This document shows positions 41,769 through 50,239 of a stretch of DNA of 64,000 bases, one piece after another. How positions within the stretch are numbered: position 1 is the first letter of the stretch; each line of letters starts with the position of its first letter. Origin of the DNA: Psychromarinibacter halotolerans (lineage in GTDB: Bacteria; Pseudomonadota; Alphaproteobacteria; Rhodobacterales; Rhodobacteraceae); contig NZ_JARGYD010000003.1 in the NCBI RefSeq assembly GCF_029168315.1, positions 310,001 through 374,000 of the forward strand, written 5' to 3'. The position numbers were made by a program, and so were the translations under genes. Under the pieces are notes generated by a model. It did not search any database. It was not told the DNA's origin and saw only the letters and a list, made by a program, of their open reading frames with translations.

Positions 41769-41941
41769 TAAGATCACCGTTTGTTTTTGTTCTGCTCTTT
41801 CCTCCAAGTAGCCACGGCTTGTGATTCCGGCAAAGTCACAAAATCCTTACCCCCCGGCGGCAGGCTGAAATCCGGTCAGAGTCAGGCGCGAACCCGCCGA
41901 ACCTGTGGCAAGGCTGTAACAATCAGGTCAGCAAGACGGGA

Positions 41942-42142
41942 TCAGCCGGTGCGATCCGAGCGCAAACAGTGCCGCGGCGATTGGTTCGGGGGCGGAACAG
42001 TGCGCGCACCGCAGGCAACGCAGTGCCAGTCGCCCGCCGGTTTGTCCTGCCGCCAGCGGCAATCGCGACTCAGCGTCGTGTAGGTTCGCTTCCACCAGAG
42101 ATAGAAGACAACGCCGATGGCGAGAAAGATGAAGAAGATCAC
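41942..42142 (-). CDS. Small membrane protein with zinc-ribbon-like cysteines
   Basis: 66 residues from a GTG with AGGTG upstream. An N-terminal transmembrane helix (VIFFIFLAIGVVFYLWWKR) is followed by a tail with CVACG and a third Cys in RHCLR, which could bind metal. It lies just downstream of the sdhB terminator and may be an independent small gene. I do not recognise it. Confidence 0.5.
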   Translation of the reverse strand: MIFFIFLAIGVVFYLWWKRTYTTLSRDCRWRQDKPAGDWHCVACGARTVPPPNQSPRHCLRSDRTG

Positions 42143-42179
42143 GGCGACACCTGCAGCATCCCGGTCAACGGGATCGGAA

Positions 42180-42216
42180 AGACAAAGGGCCGCCCCGGTA
42201 CTTCGGAACGGCCCTT
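42180..42216 (-). terminator. sdhB: Terminator of sdhB
   Basis: On the minus strand an 8-bp stem (AAGGGCCG at 42209-42216, CGGCCCTT at 42185-42192) with a 16-nt loop is followed by TGTCTTT. It lies 20 bp past the sdhB stop. Confidence 0.75.
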
Positions 42217-42235
42217 GGATGTCGTGTCAGCTAGC

Positions 42236-43018
42236 TCAGACGATCCGGTTGACCATCATGCGCTTGATCTCGGCGATCGCCGCCGCCGGGTTCAGACCCT
42301 TGGGGCAGGTCTTGGCGCAGTTCATGATCGTGTGGCAGCGGTACAGCTTGAACGGATCTTCAAGGTCGTCCAGGCGCTCGCCGGTCGCCTCGTCGCGGCT
42401 GTCGATGATCCAACGATACGCGTGCAGCAGGGCAGCCGGCCCAAGATAGCGGTCCGAGTTCCACCAGTAGGACGGGCAGGACGTCGAGCACGACGCGCAC
42501 ATGACGCATTCGTACAGGCCGTCCAGCTTCTTGCGGTCCTCGATGGACTGCTTCCATTCCTTCTGCGGCCGGTTCGTCTTGGTCTCGAGCCACGGCATGA
42601 TGCTGGCGTGCTGCGCGTAGAAATGCGTCAGGTCGGGGATCAGGTCCTTGATCACCGACATATGCGGCAGCGGGTAGATCTTGACCACCGGGGTCTTGAT
42701 ATCCTCCATCCCGTAGATGCAGGCCAGCGTGTTGATCCCGTCGATGTTCATCGCGCAGGACCCGCAGATGCCTTCACGGCAGGACCGGCGGAAGGTCAGG
42801 GTCGGGTCGATCTCGTTCTTGATCTTGATCAGCGCGTCCAGAACCATCGGACCGCACTTGTCCATGTCTAGAAAGTACGTGTCGACGCGCGGGTTCTCAC
42901 CGTCATCGGGGTTCCAGCGATAGATCTTGAACTCGCGGACGTTCGTGGCGCCCTCGGGTTTCGGCCAGGTCTTGCCGGTACGGATACGGGAGTTCTTGGG
43001 GAGAGTGAGTTGGACCAT
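42236..43018 (-). CDS. sdhB: Succinate dehydrogenase iron-sulfur subunit
   Basis: 260 residues from the ATG at 43018 (MVQLTLPKNSRIRTGKTWPK); AAGGGG, the ribosome-binding site, lies inside the end of the pyruvyl transferase gene. SdhB carries electrons from FAD to ubiquinone in complex II. The [2Fe-2S] motif is CREGICGSCAMNIDG; the [4Fe-4S] and [3Fe-4S] motifs are CVMCASCSTSCP and CHTIMNCAKTCPKGL. All are intact. Unusually, sdhB is separated from sdhCDA by two unrelated genes. It is 4 bp downstream of the pyruvyl transferase gene and must be transcribed through or from it. Confidence 0.97.
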   Translation of the reverse strand: MVQLTLPKNSRIRTGKTWPKPEGATNVREFKIYRWNPDDGENPRVDTYFLDMDKCGPMVLDALIKIKNEIDPTLTFRRSCREGICGSCAMNIDGINTLACIYGMEDIKTPVVKIYPLPHMSVIKDLIPDLTHFYAQHASIMPWLETKTNRPQKEWKQSIEDRKKLDGLYECVMCASCSTSCPSYWWNSDRYLGPAALLHAYRWIIDSRDEATGERLDDLEDPFKLYRCHTIMNCAKTCPKGLNPAAAIAEIKRMMVNRIV

Positions 43019-43022
43019 GAGA

Positions 43023-44042
43023 TCAGACCCCTTTCGGTTGACTGGTCGCGCTGAGGGCGGCGCGGGTGTTTTCGGGCGCGGCGACATCGGGATCGCCGAA
43101 CTGTTCTAGGTAGGACCGCACCGCATCGCGCGGCAGAGAGATGTTCGTTTCGAACGCGCCCGCGACAAGCGCAGGCAGGCGATCGGCAAGCTCGGCCCGC
43201 GCGACGGTCGGCAGGCCGGTTTCGGCGCCGATTTCGCGGGCGCGGTTGTCGATGGCAACCACGATGATACGGCGCCCGTGGGAAAGGCCCCGGATCGATC
43301 CGTGCAGCCGCGTTCCCACGACGTCGCAGGGCCCCGCCGCCAGCGCGGCATCGTAGGCGGCCAGCGAGGGCGCAAGACGTTCGATCCCGTGATCGCCCAG
43401 CTTGGTCAGATAGTCGCCGTCGCGTGGCTGCTGCGGCCAGAACAGCAGGCGGTCGTACTGCGCCCGCAGGATATCCAGCATCGCGGCGTCCGCCGGATCG
43501 GCCTTATGTGCGGTCAGCGTGAAGATCACCGTGTCCGCCTTGCCCTGCGGCACTTTCGGACCCTGATCGGCATAGCGCCACAGCGTCGGGCAAGAGGTGT
43601 TCAGCCCGCGAAGGCCAAGTGTCTCGACGATCTTCAGGCCAAGCCCGTCACGCAGCGAATGCACATAGTCGCGGGACAGCAGCCGCTTCAGCAGACGCGC
43701 CTGCCGGGGATGAATGCGGTCGAAATCCCGGTTCGCGCCCACGCCGAACAGAACGACCTTCCCGGCCAGCAGGGGGATGTCGCGCCGCGTGACCTGCCAG
43801 ACAAACCTGTTCTTGCGCTGGTTATGCGGCGCCAACGCGTTCGACCCCAACAGCAGCGCGATATCCGCGTCGGCCACAAGTTTGCGGCTGGACGCGCCAA
43901 GGCCGTCGTGCCCGGCAGAACTGCTGATGTAGGCGCCCGGAAACAGCCCTTCGAGATGCTTGCGGGATTCCTGCACAATGATCTCGTCGCCGACATTGTC
44001 AGAGGCGATCGATGTATCGATGAGATGTACGTGCCGGATCAC
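43023..44042 (-). CDS. Polysaccharide pyruvyl transferase family protein
   Basis: 339 residues from a GTG at 44042 (VIRHVHLIDTSIASDNVGDE), with GGAG 6 bp upstream. The family adds pyruvate ketals to exopolysaccharide or cell-wall sugars. Typical stretches are NVGDEIIVQESRKHLEGLF, ADIALLLGSNALAPHN, VVLFGVGANRDFD and the late DVVGTRLHGSIRGLSHGRRI with the conserved His. It lies between sdhA and sdhB and diverges from a glycosyltransferase gene, so the two probably act on the same glycan. The open frame continues upstream but only as antisense of the glycosyltransferase. Confidence 0.85.
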   Translation of the reverse strand: MIRHVHLIDTSIASDNVGDEIIVQESRKHLEGLFPGAYISSSAGHDGLGASSRKLVADADIALLLGSNALAPHNQRKNRFVWQVTRRDIPLLAGKVVLFGVGANRDFDRIHPRQARLLKRLLSRDYVHSLRDGLGLKIVETLGLRGLNTSCPTLWRYADQGPKVPQGKADTVIFTLTAHKADPADAAMLDILRAQYDRLLFWPQQPRDGDYLTKLGDHGIERLAPSLAAYDAALAAGPCDVVGTRLHGSIRGLSHGRRIIVVAIDNRAREIGAETGLPTVARAELADRLPALVAGAFETNISLPRDAVRSYLEQFGDPDVAAPENTRAALSATSQPKGV

Positions 44043-44120
44043 CCGTCGCTCCGTCTGTCGTGGCTTGATGTCGGCGCTTCGAAGTGGGATCAGTATGCCG
44101 CCTTGCTTCGGAGCCCCGGA

Positions 44121-45245
44121 ATGTTCGCACTCGCCGCCAGGTCTTTCAACCAGGCTTCGGAAACCTTCATCCGTCAGCACGCCCGTGGCATCGCGCCGGG
44201 CAACACCGCGTTCGTGACCTACGACGCCGCACCCGAACCGCCGCTGGATGGCCCCGTTCTGGCCGATCTCGGCCGCCGACCGCGCCGGCTGGGCGCGGGG
44301 GGATCCGAGATGTCGCGCACGACGCTTCCCGTCGGCCTGCTGCACGCTGGCCGCACGCGGCACGCGGCGCGCTTTTTCCGCGATACCGGCACCGAGGTGG
44401 CGATGGGCGAATTCGGCGTCTTCGCCTGCAAGCTTCTGGACGCGGCACGGCGCAGCGACGTGCGCTACTTCGTGCATTTCCACGGCTGGGACGCGTCGCG
44501 TGTGTTGTCCGACCCGAAGGTGCTGCGGCTGTACGACGATCTGTGGGCCCGCGCGCAGGGCTTCTTCGCGCCGTCCCGCTTTATCGCGGACAAGCTGATC
44601 GCCGTCGGATGCCCCGCCGACCGGATCGCGGTGACGCCCTGCGGCGTCGATCCCGACGCGTTCCCGATGTCCGCCCGCGTGCCGGGCCGGTGCATCATGG
44701 TGGGGCGCATGGTCGACAAGAAGGCCCCGCTGGTCAGCATCCGCGCCTTCGCACGCGTCGCGGACAATCACCCGGACGCCCGGCTGGACGTGATCGGCGA
44801 CGGCCCGCGCCTTGCAGAGTGCAAGGCCGAAGTCGCCGGCATGGATCTGCCCGAAGGCCGCGTCGTGTTCCACGGCGTCCAGCCACATGACACGGTCCGG
44901 CGCATGATGTCCGAGGCGTCGATCTTCCTGCAGCATTCCGTGACCACGCCGGACGGCAACACCGAAGGTTTGCCCGTGTCCGTGCTCGAGGCCATGTCGG
45001 CCGGTTTGTGCGTGGTGTCGACCCGTCACTCTGGCATCCCCGAGGCAGTCATCGACGGCGACAGCGGTCTGCTGGTGGACGAGCACGATACCGAGGCAAT
45101 GGCACAGGTGCTTGACCGCGCGCTGGCCGATCCGGCGATGTGCGCGGGGCTTGGCGATGCGGCGGCCGCGCGGGTTCGCGCGTCCTTCACCATCGACCAC
45201 GCCATCGAGACACTGCGCGACAGGATGGGCCTGACCGGCCTTTGA
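44121..45245 (+). CDS. Glycosyltransferase family 4-like protein
   Basis: 374 residues from the ATG at 44121 (MFALAARSFNQASETFIRQH), with GGAG upstream. GT-B fold: the N-terminal acceptor domain includes VRYFVHFHGWDASRVLSDPK and FFAPSRFIADKLIAVGCPAD. The C-terminal donor domain has IMVGRMVDKKAPLVSIRAFA, DVIGDGPRLAECKAEVAGM, HSVTTPDGNTEGLPVSVLEA and the GIPEAVIDGDSGLLVDEHD segment of the EX7E motif. It transfers a sugar to a surface-polysaccharide intermediate. It diverges from the pyruvyl transferase gene (78 bp) and converges on sdhA. Confidence 0.88.
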   Translation: MFALAARSFNQASETFIRQHARGIAPGNTAFVTYDAAPEPPLDGPVLADLGRRPRRLGAGGSEMSRTTLPVGLLHAGRTRHAARFFRDTGTEVAMGEFGVFACKLLDAARRSDVRYFVHFHGWDASRVLSDPKVLRLYDDLWARAQGFFAPSRFIADKLIAVGCPADRIAVTPCGVDPDAFPMSARVPGRCIMVGRMVDKKAPLVSIRAFARVADNHPDARLDVIGDGPRLAECKAEVAGMDLPEGRVVFHGVQPHDTVRRMMSEASIFLQHSVTTPDGNTEGLPVSVLEAMSAGLCVVSTRHSGIPEAVIDGDSGLLVDEHDTEAMAQVLDRALADPAMCAGLGDAAAARVRASFTIDHAIETLRDRMGLTGL

Positions 45246-45255
45246 ACGATGCGCC

Positions 45256-45282
45256 CGAACGCCGGCCGCTGGCCGGCATTCG
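45256..45282. terminator. Hairpin between the glycosyltransferase gene and sdhA
   Basis: A 7-bp perfect stem (gccggcc at 45261-45267, ggccggc at 45271-45277) with a 3-nt loop is extended by an outer CGAA/TTCG pairing. No T run follows. It may terminate the two convergent transcripts with help from Rho. Confidence 0.4.
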
Positions 45283-45329
45283 CAGCATCGCTGCAGGCAG
45301 GTTGGCTCACCCTCACGGCAGCGCCCTGA

Positions 45330-47135
45330 TCAGAACGTCCGCGCCTTCGGCGCGATCTTCTTCAGGCTGATGCCGCCTTCTTCCTCGGTCGACAGCGGAT
45401 CGATGATGACCGGACGATAGCTTAGGTCCACCTTGTTGCCGTCGACACGGCTGACGGTGTGGACGCGCCACTTGTCGTCGTCGCGCTCGGGGAAATCCTC
45501 GTGCGCGTGGGCACCACGGCTTTCCTCGCGCGCTTCGGCGCCCACGATGGTGGCCAGCGCGTTCGGCATCAGGTTGGTCAGTTCCAGCGTTTCCATCAGG
45601 TCGCTGTTCCAGACCAGCGAACGGTCTGTGACCTTCAGGTCGTCCAGCTTGGCCGCGATGGCGGTCATCTTCTCGACGCCGTCCTTCAGCGAGTCGCTGG
45701 CGCGGAACACTGCCGCGTCGGCCTGCATGGTGCGCTGCATCTCGTCGCGCAGGTCTGCCGTCGGGGTGCCGCCGTTGGCGTTGCGCACCGCATCAAAGCG
45801 GTCGAACGCCTTGTCGATGGCGGCCTTGGACGCGGTCGGGACGGCGGTGTCGGGATCGACCACCTTGCCGGCGCGGATCGCGGCGGCGCGGCCAAAGACC
45901 ACGAGGTCGATCAGCGAGTTCGAACCAAGGCGGTTCGCGCCGTGCACCGAGGCACAGCCGGCCTCGCCCACGGCCATCAGGCCCGGAACGATCGCGGTCG
46001 GATCCTCGGCGGTCGGGTTCAGAACCTCGCCCCAATAGTTCGTCGGAACGCCGCCCATGTTATAGTGCACGGTCGGCAGAACCGGGATCGGTTCCTTGGT
46101 CACGTCGACACCAGCGAAGATCTTCGCCGATTCAGAGATGCCCGGCAGACGCTCCGCCAGCGCCTCGGCCGGCAGGTGCGACAGGTTCAGGTGGATGTGG
46201 TCGCCGTGTTCGCCCACACCGCGGCCTTCGCGGATCTCCATCGTCATCGAGCGGCTGACATAGTCGCGCGGCGCAAGGTCCTTGTACTGGGGCGCGTACC
46301 GCTCCATGAACCGTTCGCCTTCGGAGTTGGTCAGATAACCACCCTCGCCGCGGGCGCCCTCGGTGATCAGGCAGCCCGAGCCGTAGATGCCGGTCGGGTG
46401 GAACTGAACGAATTCCATGTCCTGCAGCGCAAGGCCCGCACGGGCCACCATACCGCCGCCGTCACCCGTGCAGGTGTGCGCCGAGGTGGCCGAGAAGTAG
46501 GCGCGACCGTAACCGCCGGTGGCCAGCACCACGGTCTTCGCGTTGAAGACGTGCATCGTGCCGTCGTCCAGCTTCCACGCCAGAACACCGCGACAGGCGC
46601 CGTCCTCGGACATCAGAAGGTCGATGGCGAAGTATTCGATGTAGAACTCGGCCTGTTGCTTCAGCGACTGGCCGTACAGCGTGTGTAGAATCGCGTGGCC
46701 GGTCCGGTCGGCGGCGGCGCAGGTGCGCTGAACCGCGGGGCCTTCACCGAATTCGGTGGTGTGGCCGCCGAACGGACGCTGGTAGATCTTGCCTTCCTCG
46801 GTCCGCGAGAATGGCACACCGTAGTGCTCCAACTCGTACACGGCCTTGGGCGCCTCACGCGCAAGGTATTCCATTGCGTCGGTGTCGCCCAGCCAGTCCG
46901 ACCCCTTCACGGTGTCGTACATGTGCCATTGCCAGCTGTCGGGGCCCATGTTGCCAAGCGAGGCAGCGATGCCCCCCTGCGCGGCAACGGTGTGGGACCG
47001 GGTCGGGAACACCTTGGTGACGCAGGCGGTCCGCAGGCCCTGCTCGGCCATGCCAAGCGTGGCGCGCAGGCCGGAGCCACCGGCCCCGATCACCACGACG
47101 TCATAGTCATGCGTCTCGTAGTCGTAAGCGGCCAT
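45330..47135 (-). CDS. sdhA: Succinate dehydrogenase flavoprotein subunit
   Basis: 601 residues. SdhA oxidises succinate to fumarate with covalently bound FAD. The FAD Rossmann motif is VVVIGAGGSGLRATLG (about 13-28), and the flavinylated His48 lies in RSHTVAAQGG. QFHPTGIYGSGCLITEGARG, ASVHGANRLGSNSLIDLVVF and the C-terminal Arg/His residues of REESRGAHAHEDFPERDD complete the active site. TAAGGAG overlaps the sdhD stop and serves as its ribosome-binding site. It follows sdhD by 10 bp. Its 3' end faces the glycosyltransferase gene, not sdhB. Confidence 0.97.
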   Translation of the reverse strand: MAAYDYETHDYDVVVIGAGGSGLRATLGMAEQGLRTACVTKVFPTRSHTVAAQGGIAASLGNMGPDSWQWHMYDTVKGSDWLGDTDAMEYLAREAPKAVYELEHYGVPFSRTEEGKIYQRPFGGHTTEFGEGPAVQRTCAAADRTGHAILHTLYGQSLKQQAEFYIEYFAIDLLMSEDGACRGVLAWKLDDGTMHVFNAKTVVLATGGYGRAYFSATSAHTCTGDGGGMVARAGLALQDMEFVQFHPTGIYGSGCLITEGARGEGGYLTNSEGERFMERYAPQYKDLAPRDYVSRSMTMEIREGRGVGEHGDHIHLNLSHLPAEALAERLPGISESAKIFAGVDVTKEPIPVLPTVHYNMGGVPTNYWGEVLNPTAEDPTAIVPGLMAVGEAGCASVHGANRLGSNSLIDLVVFGRAAAIRAGKVVDPDTAVPTASKAAIDKAFDRFDAVRNANGGTPTADLRDEMQRTMQADAAVFRASDSLKDGVEKMTAIAAKLDDLKVTDRSLVWNSDLMETLELTNLMPNALATIVGAEAREESRGAHAHEDFPERDDDKWRVHTVSRVDGNKVDLSYRPVIIDPLSTEEEGGISLKKIAPKARTF

Positions 47136-47145
47136 TGGATGCTCC

Positions 47146-47517
47146 TTAAAGTGCGAGCTTGGCCAGCGCGAAGAGACCGGCGGCCATGAGGAAGTAGGAA
47201 ACTGTGATCACACCGATCACCAGCAGTTTGCGCGTGGAGCCGTGGGTGTAATCTTCGACCATCATCGTGAAGCCGCTGACGAAGTGCCGCAGCCCGACGA
47301 CAAGAACGAGGCCGGTGATGATGGCGGGGAACGGGCGGGCAAAGGTCGCGACAACCTCTTCATAGCTGCCGCCAAGGGCGCGCCCGAAGATGAAGATGAA
47401 GATCGGCACCAGTAGGGCCAGCCCGGCCCCGGACACGGTCATGTACCAGTGATGTTCAGTGCCGTGATGTGCGGCGCCTTTGCCTTCGGCGCGCTTGCGG
47501 GCGGTCAGGTAACGCAT
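47146..47517 (-). CDS. sdhD: Succinate dehydrogenase membrane anchor subunit
   Basis: 123 residues from the ATG at 47517 (MRYLTARKRAEGKGAAHHGT), with GGAGG 6 bp upstream. Three transmembrane helices are present: YMTVSGAGLALLVPIFIFIF, FPAIITGLVLVVGLRHFVSG and LLVIGVITVSYFLMAAGLFA. MRYLTxRKRAEGxGAAH and the HFVSGFTMMVEDYTHG segment are typical of alphaproteobacterial SdhD. It anchors SdhAB and helps form the ubiquinone and haem b sites. It lies between sdhC (11 bp) and sdhA (10 bp). Confidence 0.95.
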   Translation of the reverse strand: MRYLTARKRAEGKGAAHHGTEHHWYMTVSGAGLALLVPIFIFIFGRALGGSYEEVVATFARPFPAIITGLVLVVGLRHFVSGFTMMVEDYTHGSTRKLLVIGVITVSYFLMAAGLFALAKLAL

Positions 47518-47528
47518 GAACGCCTCCG

Positions 47529-47915
47529 TCAGACGATGATGATGGTCAGCACGGTCAGCACGACCGAGCCGATGATGCAGGCCCAGCCCAGCTTTTCCGC
47601 CGTTTCGACTTCGAGGCCGTGGCCCGCGTCGAAAAGGAAGTGCCGCAGGCCGGCAAGATAGTGGTACCACATGCCCAGCGCGGACAGGGTGAAGACAAGA
47701 TCGCCGAACCAAGAGGTCATGAACCCGTTCGCGGTGGCGAAGTAATCCGGCCCGGTCGCTGCGGCCACAAGCCACCAGACGATCAGGAAGGCGGCGACGA
47801 TCAGGGCGTTTCCGGTGATCCGGGTCAGCAGCGAGCTGACCGACGTCATCTGGAGGCGATAGTATTGCCCCAACATGAATGGAGAAAGCGGCCGTTCCAC
47901 AGGTTTCTCTGGCAT
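47529..47915 (-). CDS. sdhC: Succinate dehydrogenase cytochrome b556 subunit
   Basis: 128 residues from the ATG at 47915 (MPEKPVERPLSPFMLGQYYR), with AAAGGAG upstream. The signature is LSPFMLGQYYRLQMTSVSSL, where the Ser contributes to ubiquinone binding. Three transmembrane helices follow, with the haem-ligand segment MWYHYLAGLRHFLFDAGHG. It is the first gene of sdhCDA. Its upstream region holds two TGTGATCACA palindromes 120-150 bp before the start, a likely operator shared with sucC. Confidence 0.95.
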   Translation of the reverse strand: MPEKPVERPLSPFMLGQYYRLQMTSVSSLLTRITGNALIVAAFLIVWWLVAAATGPDYFATANGFMTSWFGDLVFTLSALGMWYHYLAGLRHFLFDAGHGLEVETAEKLGWACIIGSVVLTVLTIIIV

Positions 47916-48034
47916 GTCGGCTCCTTTGCGTGGCAGTGGCTGACCTCCCATAGCGTATATTTTCGGGCCAAGTCACGCAGGAATGCTGCGCAGGCACGGT
48001 GGAAAATTGCCGCATTTTCAGTTTTCCCACCCGT

Positions 48035-48065
48035 TGTGATCACAGAAATCAAACGTGTGATCACA
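48035..48065. promoter_or_regulatory. Paired TGTGATCACA operator upstream of sdhC
   Basis: Two identical perfect 10-bp palindromes TGTGATCACA lie at 48035-48044 and 48056-48065, 21 bp centre to centre (two helical turns). They are in the 199-bp interval between sdhC and the convergent-side DUF4344 gene. The same pair with the same spacing is upstream of sucC (55587-55617). I infer a shared dimeric transcription factor; no gene for it is seen here. Confidence 0.75.
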
Positions 48066-48114
48066 TTACGGGCGCTAACGGCGATCCGTCCCCGAATCCC
48101 GGCCCGCAACGTCC

Positions 48115-48861
48115 TCAGCGGTTGGGCGCAAGGTCGTGAAGGTAACGCGCGAACTCGGTGCACATGATGATTTCGCGGGTCTTGCCGTCGTAGAAGGCAT
48201 TGGCGGTGCCGCAATCCTCGACCCGCACCAGCACACGTTTCGGCAGCGACATCTCGGCGTTCATTTCGTCGATCACCTGCTGCATCACGGCGGCGGTGAA
48301 ACGGCCGTATTCGTCGACGCGGTGGTCGGTCAGGAACCGGATCGATTTACCCGGCCCGTTCTCGTACAGTTGCTTAATCACCTCGCCCCAGCTTTCGCGC
48401 GCCTGTTCGTACTCGTCCCGGCAGGTCGCCTGCCGCGGTTCGGGCAGCTCAAGGTCCCGCGCAACCGCGCGCCGTTGACCCGGCTTTGCCCCGTAGAACA
48501 GGCAGACGAAGGTATAATAGCGTTGCAGATCAGGGCCGTGCACATCCCAATAGGCGGGCTCGGCGCCGGTCCTCACCTTCGCTTCGCCCAGAAAACCGCG
48601 CGCGGTGTGGTACGCCATCTCGACCGCAAGGTCGTTGTCGAACAGCGCGTCGATCAGGAACACCGAAAGCACGTCGGCGGCGTCTTCCTCTTGCCCGAAG
48701 ATCGGCAGCTTCATCACGTCGATCAGCGCATGGCCAAGCTCGTGGTAGAAGATCGCGCGCAGGTTCGCGTCAAGATAGTCTTGGCGTTCGTGCCGCAGGC
48801 GGGCCGCGTCGGCGGGCACCGCGAGACAAAGGGCAATAAGCAAGGCAATGACTTGTTTCAT
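48115..48861 (-). CDS. DUF4344 family putative exported metallopeptidase
   Basis: 248 residues with signal peptide MKQVIALLIALCLAVPADA. The zinc motif HELGHAL (His40, Glu41, His44) follows soon after, with a nearby EEDAADVLSVFLID acidic segment that probably supplies the third ligand. Two cysteines (CLFYGAKPG, CRDEYEQARESWGEV) and a C-terminal CGTANAFYDGKTREIIMCTE suggest disulfides. The substrate is unknown. It lies upstream of sdhC on the same strand, with the paired operators between, so it is outside the sdh operon. Confidence 0.85.
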   Translation of the reverse strand: MKQVIALLIALCLAVPADAARLRHERQDYLDANLRAIFYHELGHALIDVMKLPIFGQEEDAADVLSVFLIDALFDNDLAVEMAYHTARGFLGEAKVRTGAEPAYWDVHGPDLQRYYTFVCLFYGAKPGQRRAVARDLELPEPRQATCRDEYEQARESWGEVIKQLYENGPGKSIRFLTDHRVDEYGRFTAAVMQQVIDEMNAEMSLPKRVLVRVEDCGTANAFYDGKTREIIMCTEFARYLHDLAPNR

Positions 48862-48986
48862 GCCGCGGATTAAAGGCCCCGCACAGACGTTCGGTCAAGA
48901 CCCGAGGAGGGCTTTGGAACAGGTCCGGGCAAGTTGTGGCGAGACCACGTCGGCCAACGCCCCAAGCGGTGCAAGGCGCCGCCCGA

Positions 48987-50015
48987 TCAGAGCGGCATCA
49001 GCGCCCAATAGTCGAGATCCAGAAGAACGTCGGGCAGGTACTTACCGGCATCGTCCTTCAGAACGCCAGCTTCCCCCTTGGTAGCGACCAGCCTCAAACG
49101 GATCGCGCCGACGCCCGGCGCCGAAGTCGGCGCCTTGTCCAGCACCTCTGACCAGGCCCGCACCGTATCGCCAGCAAAACAGGGGTTCGCATGCGCCCCC
49201 GCGTTCAGCCCCGCGATCACCTGCGCGTTGGCCAGCCCGTTGAATGACAGCGCCCGCGCCATAGAGATGACGTGGCCGCCATAGATCAGCCGCCGTCCAT
49301 CAGGCCGGTGTGTCGCGTCGAAATGGACCTTGGCCGTGTTCTGCCACAGGCGGGTGGCCATCATGTGCTCGGCTTCCTCGATCGTGACGCCGTCGACGTG
49401 GTCGATGATCTCTCCGACCTCGTAGTCGCCCCACCGGTAAGGCTCTCCGGCCAGTTCGAAATCATAGCCGGTGAAGTCCAGCCCGTCCGGGATCACCAGC
49501 GCCGAAGGGTCGACGGCCGGCGCAAGGTCCGGGATCACGGTCTCTGGCGCCGGGGCCGAAAGATCGCCTTTCCGCACCATCACCCAGCGGACATATTCCA
49601 GCACCGGCACGTCATCCTGGTTCAGGCCACGCGTGCGAACCCAGACGACACCGGATTTTCCATTAGAGTTCTGCTTAACCCCGATCACCTCGGATTCGGC
49701 CCGCAATGTGTCGCCCGGCCAGACGGGGTGAAGCCAGCGGCCCTCGGCATAGCCAAGGTTCGCGACGGCGTTCAGCGACACGTCCGGCACGGTCTTACCG
49801 AACACGACGTGGAATGCCGCAAGGTCGTCCAGCGGCGACGCCGGAAGCCCGCAGGCCCGCGCGAAGGCGTCGGACGACATCAGCGCATGACGCGCGGGAT
49901 ACAGCGCGTGGTACAAGGCGCGTTCGCCCGTGGTCACCGTGCGCGGAACGGCATGGCGGATCAGCTGTCCGGGGGCATAGTCCTCGAAGAACCGTCCGGC
50001 CGCCGTCTTCGTCAT
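48987..50015 (-). CDS. mch: Mesaconyl-CoA hydratase
   Basis: 342 residues from the ATG at 50015 (MTKTAAGRFFEDYAPGQLIR). It hydrates mesaconyl-C1-CoA to beta-methylmalyl-CoA in the ethylmalonyl-CoA pathway of acetyl-CoA assimilation. Two MaoC hot-dog domains are visible: the first includes YHALYPARHALMSSDAFARA and VWPGDTLRAESEVIGV. The second includes DYEVGEIIDHVDGVTIEEAE and NPCFAGDTVRAWSEVLDK. Length matches characterised Mch. The start overlaps the DUF1737 stop (TGATG). It is the last gene of the mcl2-nnrU-DUF1737-mch operon. Confidence 0.93.
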   Translation of the reverse strand: MTKTAAGRFFEDYAPGQLIRHAVPRTVTTGERALYHALYPARHALMSSDAFARACGLPASPLDDLAAFHVVFGKTVPDVSLNAVANLGYAEGRWLHPVWPGDTLRAESEVIGVKQNSNGKSGVVWVRTRGLNQDDVPVLEYVRWVMVRKGDLSAPAPETVIPDLAPAVDPSALVIPDGLDFTGYDFELAGEPYRWGDYEVGEIIDHVDGVTIEEAEHMMATRLWQNTAKVHFDATHRPDGRRLIYGGHVISMARALSFNGLANAQVIAGLNAGAHANPCFAGDTVRAWSEVLDKAPTSAPGVGAIRLRLVATKGEAGVLKDDAGKYLPDVLLDLDYWALMPL

Positions 50016-50221
50016 CAGAGCTGACCTAGCTTCATGTCGGGATCGTACACCACGCCGTCGACGTCCTTCGTGACGGCTTGGGCACAGCGCATCTTCCCGG
50101 TTTCCGCATCGAACGCATAGGCGGGCGACCCGTGCAGTTCCCACCCCTTGGACAGGGCCAGCGTCACCTTGTGGCAGAAGGCCGAAGTGTCTTCCTCGGT
50201 CAGCAGTCGGTAGGCTTTCAT
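50015..50221 (-). CDS. DUF1737 domain-containing small protein
   Basis: 68 residues (MKAYRLLTEEDTSAFCHKVT, GWELHGSPAYAFDAETGKMR). DUF1737 proteins are small and of unknown function, usually found in alphaproteobacterial metabolic operons. It has no signal peptide or membrane segment. Its stop overlaps the mch start by one base, and nnrU ends 18 bp upstream, so it is translated with the ethylmalonyl-CoA pathway genes. Confidence 0.88.
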   Translation of the reverse strand: MKAYRLLTEEDTSAFCHKVTLALSKGWELHGSPAYAFDAETGKMRCAQAVTKDVDGVVYDPDMKLGQL

Positions 50222-50239
50222 GTCAGTCTCACTTCGGAA

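Noticed and set aside
43023..45200. 725-codon minus-strand frame as one protein
   Set aside because: Only the part from the GTG at 44042 is pyruvyl transferase; the rest is antisense of the glycosyltransferase.
48035..48065. CRP/FNR sites
   Set aside because: CRP needs TGTGA-N6-TCACA and FNR TTGAT-N4-ATCAA; here the TGTGA and TCACA halves are directly joined.
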